Assembly (NCBI RefSeq): GCF_041154505.1
Contig: NZ_AP028673.1
Location: forward strand, 1-64,000
DNA from: Acidovorax sp. A79
Lineage (GTDB): Bacteria > Pseudomonadota > Gammaproteobacteria > Burkholderiales > Burkholderiaceae_C
Direction of reading: 5' to 3'
DNA length: 64,000 nt
The notes below the pieces were generated by a model, which saw only the letters and a program-made list of their open reading frames with translations, searched no databases and was not told the origin of the DNA. Below, piece by piece: positions 60,663 through 64,000 of the stretch (the first letter of the stretch is position 1; each line of letters starts with the position of its first letter). The position numbers and the translations under genes were made by a program.

Positions 60663-60926
60663 GGAGTAGTTGAGTTATGTGCCACAGCGCATCCAGGCAA
60701 TGCGTGGAGGCAAAGCTAGCACACCGGCCCCCCACAGCAACCCACCCCCAGGGGTGGGGCGCGGCGCCCCGGGGACGCATGGCCTCTGCTTTTTGGCGCC
60801 GGGCCCGTGGTGGCGCGGCGCCCCGACCGGGCCGCCATGCAAGGTTTCAGCGCGGCCACGAACCGCCGCGTGTCTCTTTGGGGGTACCCGCCGCCCCGCA
60901 AGCCGCGCAGCATCCTGGCGGCTTCT

Positions 60927-61208
60927 TTAGAACAGGGATGAGGGTGACTGCCGTTCCCACTGGGGGGAAGGCTGCAGCTCGCCAAAATGGCTAGTCTCGG
61001 ATTCAATCGCATCCTCGACCAGATGCAGCAGGTGCGCTGCCCGCAACTCGTCGTGCGGGTCGCGCACACCGGTGAAGTCGTGCCGCTCCACGCGGATGGA
61101 CAGGCCTTCGAAGTTGGGATCGGTTTCTGGCAACCCCTGGGCCAGGGCCTCTATTCGCGCGAAGGCCTCGCGGGCGACCGTCGGCGCGACGGTGATGGTG
61201 ATGGACAT
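60927..61208 (-). CDS. small acidic hypothetical protein
   Basis: 93 aa, begins MSITITVAPTVAREAFARIE; its codon and amino-acid use (balanced Glu, Asp, His, Leu) looks genuine, unlike the Arg/Pro-rich shadow frames around it. GGAAGG lies seven bases before the ATG. RVERHDFTGVRDPHDELRAA and LVEDAIESETSHFGELQ suggest a small soluble alpha/beta fold. No family recognised. It lies between two LuxR paralogues and is transcribed the same way. Confidence 0.6.
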   Translation of the reverse strand: MSITITVAPTVAREAFARIEALAQGLPETDPNFEGLSIRVERHDFTGVRDPHDELRAAHLLHLVEDAIESETSHFGELQPSPQWERQSPSSLF

Positions 61209-61489
61209 ACCGCACCTTCCATTCTGGGCGCTGCGGTACTTACGGCGAACTGCCCAGCTCCGGTCGCAACCAAGGTTTGTCCCCATCATGCGCGGACAGG
61301 GCGAACAATGGTTTCCCCCATACCCCTGCGGACAGCGTGGTCGGCCTTCCAGAGGCAGGGCATCCACCGTCCGCTGCAAGGGTCCCGCCCTGCGGACAGG
61401 CCCGGCTTGCTCTCGCTGATTGCGCGCGCCACCAAACCCGCTCCCGCCAGGCCTTCCCTTCGCGCCGCTGCGGGACATATCCAGCCAAA

Positions 61490-61509
61490 TACTGTATATT
61501 TACACAGTA
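61490..61509 (+). promoter_or_regulatory. LexA (SOS) box
   Basis: TACTGTATATTTACACAGTA equals the 20-base E. coli consensus at 18 positions and has the invariant CTGT-N8-ACAG core. The arms AATACTGT / ACAGTATT extend to 8 bp. TATATT inside it could be the -10, which would place the LexA site over the promoter of the 40-codon gene at 61534. Confidence 0.85.
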
Positions 61510-61533
61510 TTCGTATTTCCCTGGAGCGAAAAC

Positions 61534-61656
61534 ATGAAAACCGCCGCGCTCAGCCACGCCCTCCCCTGCTGGCTTTTTGCCGGAGCCACGACGCCCCTGC
61601 TCGTGGGCCTGTTCGCCGTTGCCCTCGTGCTGCGCAGGATTTGGAAATGGGCATGA
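61534..61656 (+). CDS. 40-residue membrane peptide under a LexA box
   Basis: Short ORF, 40 aa, too small for most gene finders. The ATG is preceded by CTGGAGCGAAAAC (GGAG, spacing 8) and lies 24 bases after the SOS box. Residues 12-33 (CWLFAGATTPLLVGLFAVALVL) are one membrane span, followed by the basic-aromatic tail RRIWKWA, so Nout-Cin is likely. This matches the style of SOS-induced membrane peptides (TisB toxin, SidA division inhibitor) without visible homology. An ATG overlapping its stop (61653) opens a 21-codon frame of doubtful reality. No clear terminator follows. Confidence 0.6.
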   Translation: MKTAALSHALPCWLFAGATTPLLVGLFAVALVLRRIWKWA

Positions 61657-61681
61657 CCTCCGCACGCCCGGCCCTCCCACG

Positions 61682-61822
61682 TCATGGCTTGTTGTGCGGC
61701 GCCTTGGGGTCGTCCTGAGCCTGGTGGACCGGGTTCACGCCCCGACGGACCGCTGAGCCCTGCTGCCGGCTCTGGCCGCCAGCCTGCTGTTGCTGGCCTG
61801 GCTGGCTGGCTGACTGTCGCAT
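61682..61822 (-). CDS. possible 46-residue Gln-rich small protein
   Basis: MRQSASQPGQQQQAGGQSRQ begins a 46 aa hydrophilic, Gln/Gly-rich frame ending DDPKAPHNKP. A GGGAG lies 11-12 bases before the ATG. Composition differs from the Arg/Pro shadows, and small Gln-rich proteins occur in this family, but no homology can be claimed. It is convergent with the SOS peptide gene. Confidence 0.3.
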   Translation of the reverse strand: MRQSASQPGQQQQAGGQSRQQGSAVRRGVNPVHQAQDDPKAPHNKP

Positions 61823-61843
61823 GGCCAGAGTGCTCCCAATTTG

Positions 61844-61881
61844 ATAGCTTATGGCGCTTGATGCACAAGCGCCATCGGGCC
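61844..61881. repeat. dispersed hairpin repeat, copy E
   Basis: ATAGC then ATGGCGCTT-GATGCAC-AAGCGCCAT (9-bp perfect stem) then GGCC. Stem bases differ from copy D on both arms in a compensating way. It lies 9-46 bases past the stop of LuxR paralogue 2. Confidence 0.7.
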
Positions 61882-61889
61882 AAAACACC

Positions 61890-62987
61890 TCAGACAATAT
61901 CGCCGACCGCCAGGCACTCGAGCAGCTCCGCCCGGCTCGCCACGCCCAGCGCCGCATAGAGCTGCCGCCGGTGGTAGACCACCGTGTTCGCGCTGATGCC
62001 CATGCACCCGGCGATGCGCGATTCGGGCAGGCCGCGCGCAAGCCAGTAGGCCAGTTCGCGCTGGCGCGGAGGCAGGCCGGTGCGGCCGAGCGCCTCCAGC
62101 AGGCGGGCCGCGGGGGCCACGCGCTGGGTGATGTGCAGGGCCACGGCCTCGCCGGGGCCGGTGGCCGCGGCCAGGGGCGCGGCGCGCAGGTGGAACGCGC
62201 CGTGGGCGTTGCGCAGCGCCATTTGCGGCGCGGGCGCACCGGGCAGGCGCAGGCGCTGGATGAGCAACTGCAGCGCATGCGGCAGCGGCGCGCGGCCCGC
62301 GCCGCGCCAGCGCCAGCCCAGCGCCTGGGCCATGAGCGCCTCGGCCTCGGGCGAGGCCCACAGTGGCTGGCCCAGGGGCGTGGCAACGAGCACGCCCTCG
62401 CGCAGCACCTCGCCGCCCGCGTTCACGCCGCCGGGCCACAGCGTGCGCGCCAGCCACGCCTGCAGCCGCGCCAGCATGGCCAGGTCTTCGTCGGCAAAGG
62501 GCCGCGCCCCGGGAGGGCGGAACAGGAACAGCATGCCCACACCCTGGCCCATGCCCTGGCCTTGTGGCGCGCGCAGCGGCAGGCTGAGCCAGTCGGCCAC
62601 GCCGGCGGGGCGCATCACCACGTTGTAGTAGTCGCTGCGCTGCAGCTCGGCGGGGGGCACGCGCAGCATCTGCGCCAGCGACTGCGGGCCGCGCGGGTGG
62701 CGGGCGATGTCGTCGCCGTGCTGCAGCACGTTGTGAAAGACCCGCGCCTCGCTCGCCAGGATGCGCGGGTCGAAGTGGTCGGGCACGGCGGCCTGCACGG
62801 CGGGGTGTTCCATGTGCACGTCCAACTCGCCGCCCGCACCGGGGTAGAAGTAGCCGCTGGAGTCGAAGCCGATGAGCGCGTGCAGCGAGGCGAGCACGGG
62901 CGCGATCAGCTCCGGCCCGCTCGCATCCAGGCGGGCGAGGTGGCGCAGGTGCGCAATGGCGTTCGTCGCCTGGTGGTGCGTGGGCAT
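61890..62987 (-). CDS. LuxR-type regulator, paralogue 2
   Basis: 365 aa with the same layout as paralogue 1: GPELIAPVLASLHALIGFDS, SGYFYPGAGGELDVHMEHPA, ILASEARVFHNVLQHGDD, and the C-terminal LGRTGLPPRQRELAYWLARG then SRIAGCMGISANTVVYHRRQ. The recognition helix differs little from the other two (NTVVYHRRQLYAALG versus NTTTYHRRQIYTRLG), so overlapping DNA sites are possible. The stop is followed by repeat copy E. It is separated from paralogue 3 by only 37 bases, so 3 and 2 may form an operon. Confidence 0.88.
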   Translation of the reverse strand: MPTHHQATNAIAHLRHLARLDASGPELIAPVLASLHALIGFDSSGYFYPGAGGELDVHMEHPAVQAAVPDHFDPRILASEARVFHNVLQHGDDIARHPRGPQSLAQMLRVPPAELQRSDYYNVVMRPAGVADWLSLPLRAPQGQGMGQGVGMLFLFRPPGARPFADEDLAMLARLQAWLARTLWPGGVNAGGEVLREGVLVATPLGQPLWASPEAEALMAQALGWRWRGAGRAPLPHALQLLIQRLRLPGAPAPQMALRNAHGAFHLRAAPLAAATGPGEAVALHITQRVAPAARLLEALGRTGLPPRQRELAYWLARGLPESRIAGCMGISANTVVYHRRQLYAALGVASRAELLECLAVGDIV

Positions 62988-63024
62988 GGAGGGCCGAATC
63001 TATCGGCCCCGCGCGCCGCGCGGC

Positions 63025-64000
63025 CTACCCCAGGGGGGTAGTTGTCGATGGGGGTGGCAGCAGCCGCTCGGCCAGCCCCTGGCGGCCCTGCACGCCCAAA
63101 GCGTCGTAGAGCTGGCGGCGGTGGTAGGCCACGGTGTTGATGCTCACGCCCATGCGCTCGGCGATCTGCGACTCCTGCGCACCGCGCACGAGCCAGTAGG
63201 CCAGCTCGGCCTGGCGCCGGGGCAGGTCCTGCGCGCGCAGGTGGGCGAGCAGCCGGGTGCCGCGCGGCACCCGGCGGGTGATGTGGATGGCGGCCGCCTC
63301 GCCCGCCCCCGCCACGCCCGCCAGGCGCGTGGCGCGCAGCGAGAACGCGCCGTGGGCATTGCGCACCGCCAGGTCGGGCAGCGGCGCCTCGCCGTCCGTG
63401 GCGGGCCAGAACAGGCGCTGCACCAGCAGGCGCACCACGTCCGGCAGATCACTGCCGCCGCCCGCGCGCCAGCGCGTGCCCAGGGCCAGCGCCAGCAGCG
63501 CCTGCGCCTCGGGCGACATCCATTGCAGCCGCCCATCGGGCGACACGACGAGCAGGCCCTGGCCGCAGACCTCGCTGTCGCCACCGGCCTCGCCCGGATC
63601 CAGCGGCTGCAGCGCGCGCGCCAGCACGGGTTCGAGGCGGCCCAGCGCGGCGGCGTCCTCGGGCGTGAAGCGCCGGTCCGCCTCGCGGCGGTACAGCCAC
63701 AACATGCCGACACCCTGGCCCGCGCGCGTGTGCAGCGGCAGCTTCAGGCCATCGCCCACGTCGCCGGGGCGCAGCACCGCGTTGAAGAAGTCGCTGCGCA
63801 CCAGCTCGGACAGGGGCACCTTGGCCATCTGCGGCAGCATCAGCGCGCCGCGTTCCACGCGCAGCGCCTCCTGAAACAAGCGCGCACCCCGGTGCATCAC
63901 CCGCGCCTCGCTCGCCAGGATGCGCGGGTCGAAATAGTCGGGCATCGCGGCCTGCAACACGGGGCTCTCCACGAACACCTCCATCTCGCCGCCCGCGCCG
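63025..64000 (-). CDS. LuxR-type regulator, paralogue 3 (5' end outside window)
   Basis: The frame is open to the right edge; an internal Met at 63984 is not the true start because the paralogues have about 50 more residues and the reading continues as GAGGE before it. The visible part has DYFDPRILASEARVMHRGAR, VKVPLSEL-like sensor blocks and the C-terminal LRAQDLPRRQAELAYWLVRG then SQIAERMGVSINTVAYHRRQ. It ends with a Pro/Thr tail (PPPSTTTPLG). Closest relative by eye is paralogue 2. Function unknown. Confidence 0.86.
   Translation of the reverse strand, partial: GAGGEMEVFVESPVLQAAMPDYFDPRILASEARVMHRGARLFQEALRVERGALMLPQMAKVPLSELVRSDFFNAVLRPGDVGDGLKLPLHTRAGQGVGMLWLYRREADRRFTPEDAAALGRLEPVLARALQPLDPGEAGGDSEVCGQGLLVVSPDGRLQWMSPEAQALLALALGTRWRAGGGSDLPDVVRLLVQRLFWPATDGEAPLPDLAVRNAHGAFSLRATRLAGVAGAGEAAAIHITRRVPRGTRLLAHLRAQDLPRRQAELAYWLVRGAQESQIAERMGVSINTVAYHRRQLYDALGVQGRQGLAERLLPPPSTTTPLG

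Noticed and set aside
60670..60994. Plus-strand ORFs between LuxR paralogue 1 and the small hypothetical gene
   Set aside because: Low-complexity Pro/Arg/Gly translations with no start context.

Overview
The window is a stretch of GC-rich (mid to high 60s percent by eye) chromosome from a betaproteobacterium, most likely the Comamonadaceae (Acidovorax or a close relative). That assignment is inference. It rests on gene content typical of the family (Bug-type tripartite tricarboxylate receptors, several TRAP transporters, a DUF4148 protein, glycine-riboswitch-controlled gcvTHP) and on two dispersed intergenic palindromic repeat families that look like those common in these genomes. I see no tRNA, rRNA, insertion sequence, prophage or CRISPR array. 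The gene order reads as a mosaic of catabolic, transport and regulatory modules.

Layout. 1-7.1 kb: a divergent sugar or polyol module with an FGGY kinase (cut by the window edge) facing a ribose-type ABC transporter, an aldo/keto reductase and a class I DhnA/LsrF-like aldolase. 7.4-12.5 kb: DUF4148 protein, succinyl-CoA:3-ketoacid CoA-transferase (scoAB) with a divergent PAS-LuxR regulator, pcaC and katG. 12.8-16.6 kb: a 2-hydroxyacid dehydrogenase, an RraA-like aldolase and a Bug receptor facing an IclR regulator. 16.7-21.2 kb: CxxC peroxidase-related protein, a secreted unknown, then thioesterase and SDR divergent from ETF-ubiquinone oxidoreductase across a short palindrome. 21.3-22.9 kb: a chemoreceptor. 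23-32.8 kb: a LysR-headed operon coding for a DUF1445 (D-glutamate cyclase-like) protein, a TRAP transporter with two different binding proteins, and a fused ATP-dependent 5-oxoprolinase; together these suggest uptake and breakdown of 5-oxoproline or D-glutamate.

33-42 kb: an Lrp/AsnC regulator divergent from a second complete TRAP operon that carries a 112-bp imperfect palindrome between dctP and dctQ, then a tandem glycine riboswitch and gcvT-gcvH-gcvP. 42-46.2 kb: FKBP isomerase, MerR/TipAS regulator, acyltransferase and MFS transporter. 46.3-55.6 kb: nitroreductase, hybrid histidine kinase overlapping an RluA-type pseudouridine synthase, EamA exporter and MarR regulator sharing two operators, SDR, thiolase, Bug receptor and universal stress protein. 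55.7-59.5 kb: an orphan 2OG-Fe dioxygenase, a secreted unknown, a PilZ protein, and a DUF2249-NnrS pair behind a promoter with an NsrR-like palindrome.

59.6-64 kb: three paralogous LuxR-type regulators in the same orientation. Between the first two lies a small hypothetical gene and, more strikingly, a near-consensus LexA (SOS) box placed 24 bases before a 40-residue single-span membrane peptide. That unit, the 5-oxoproline operon and the structured repeat families are the most interesting items.
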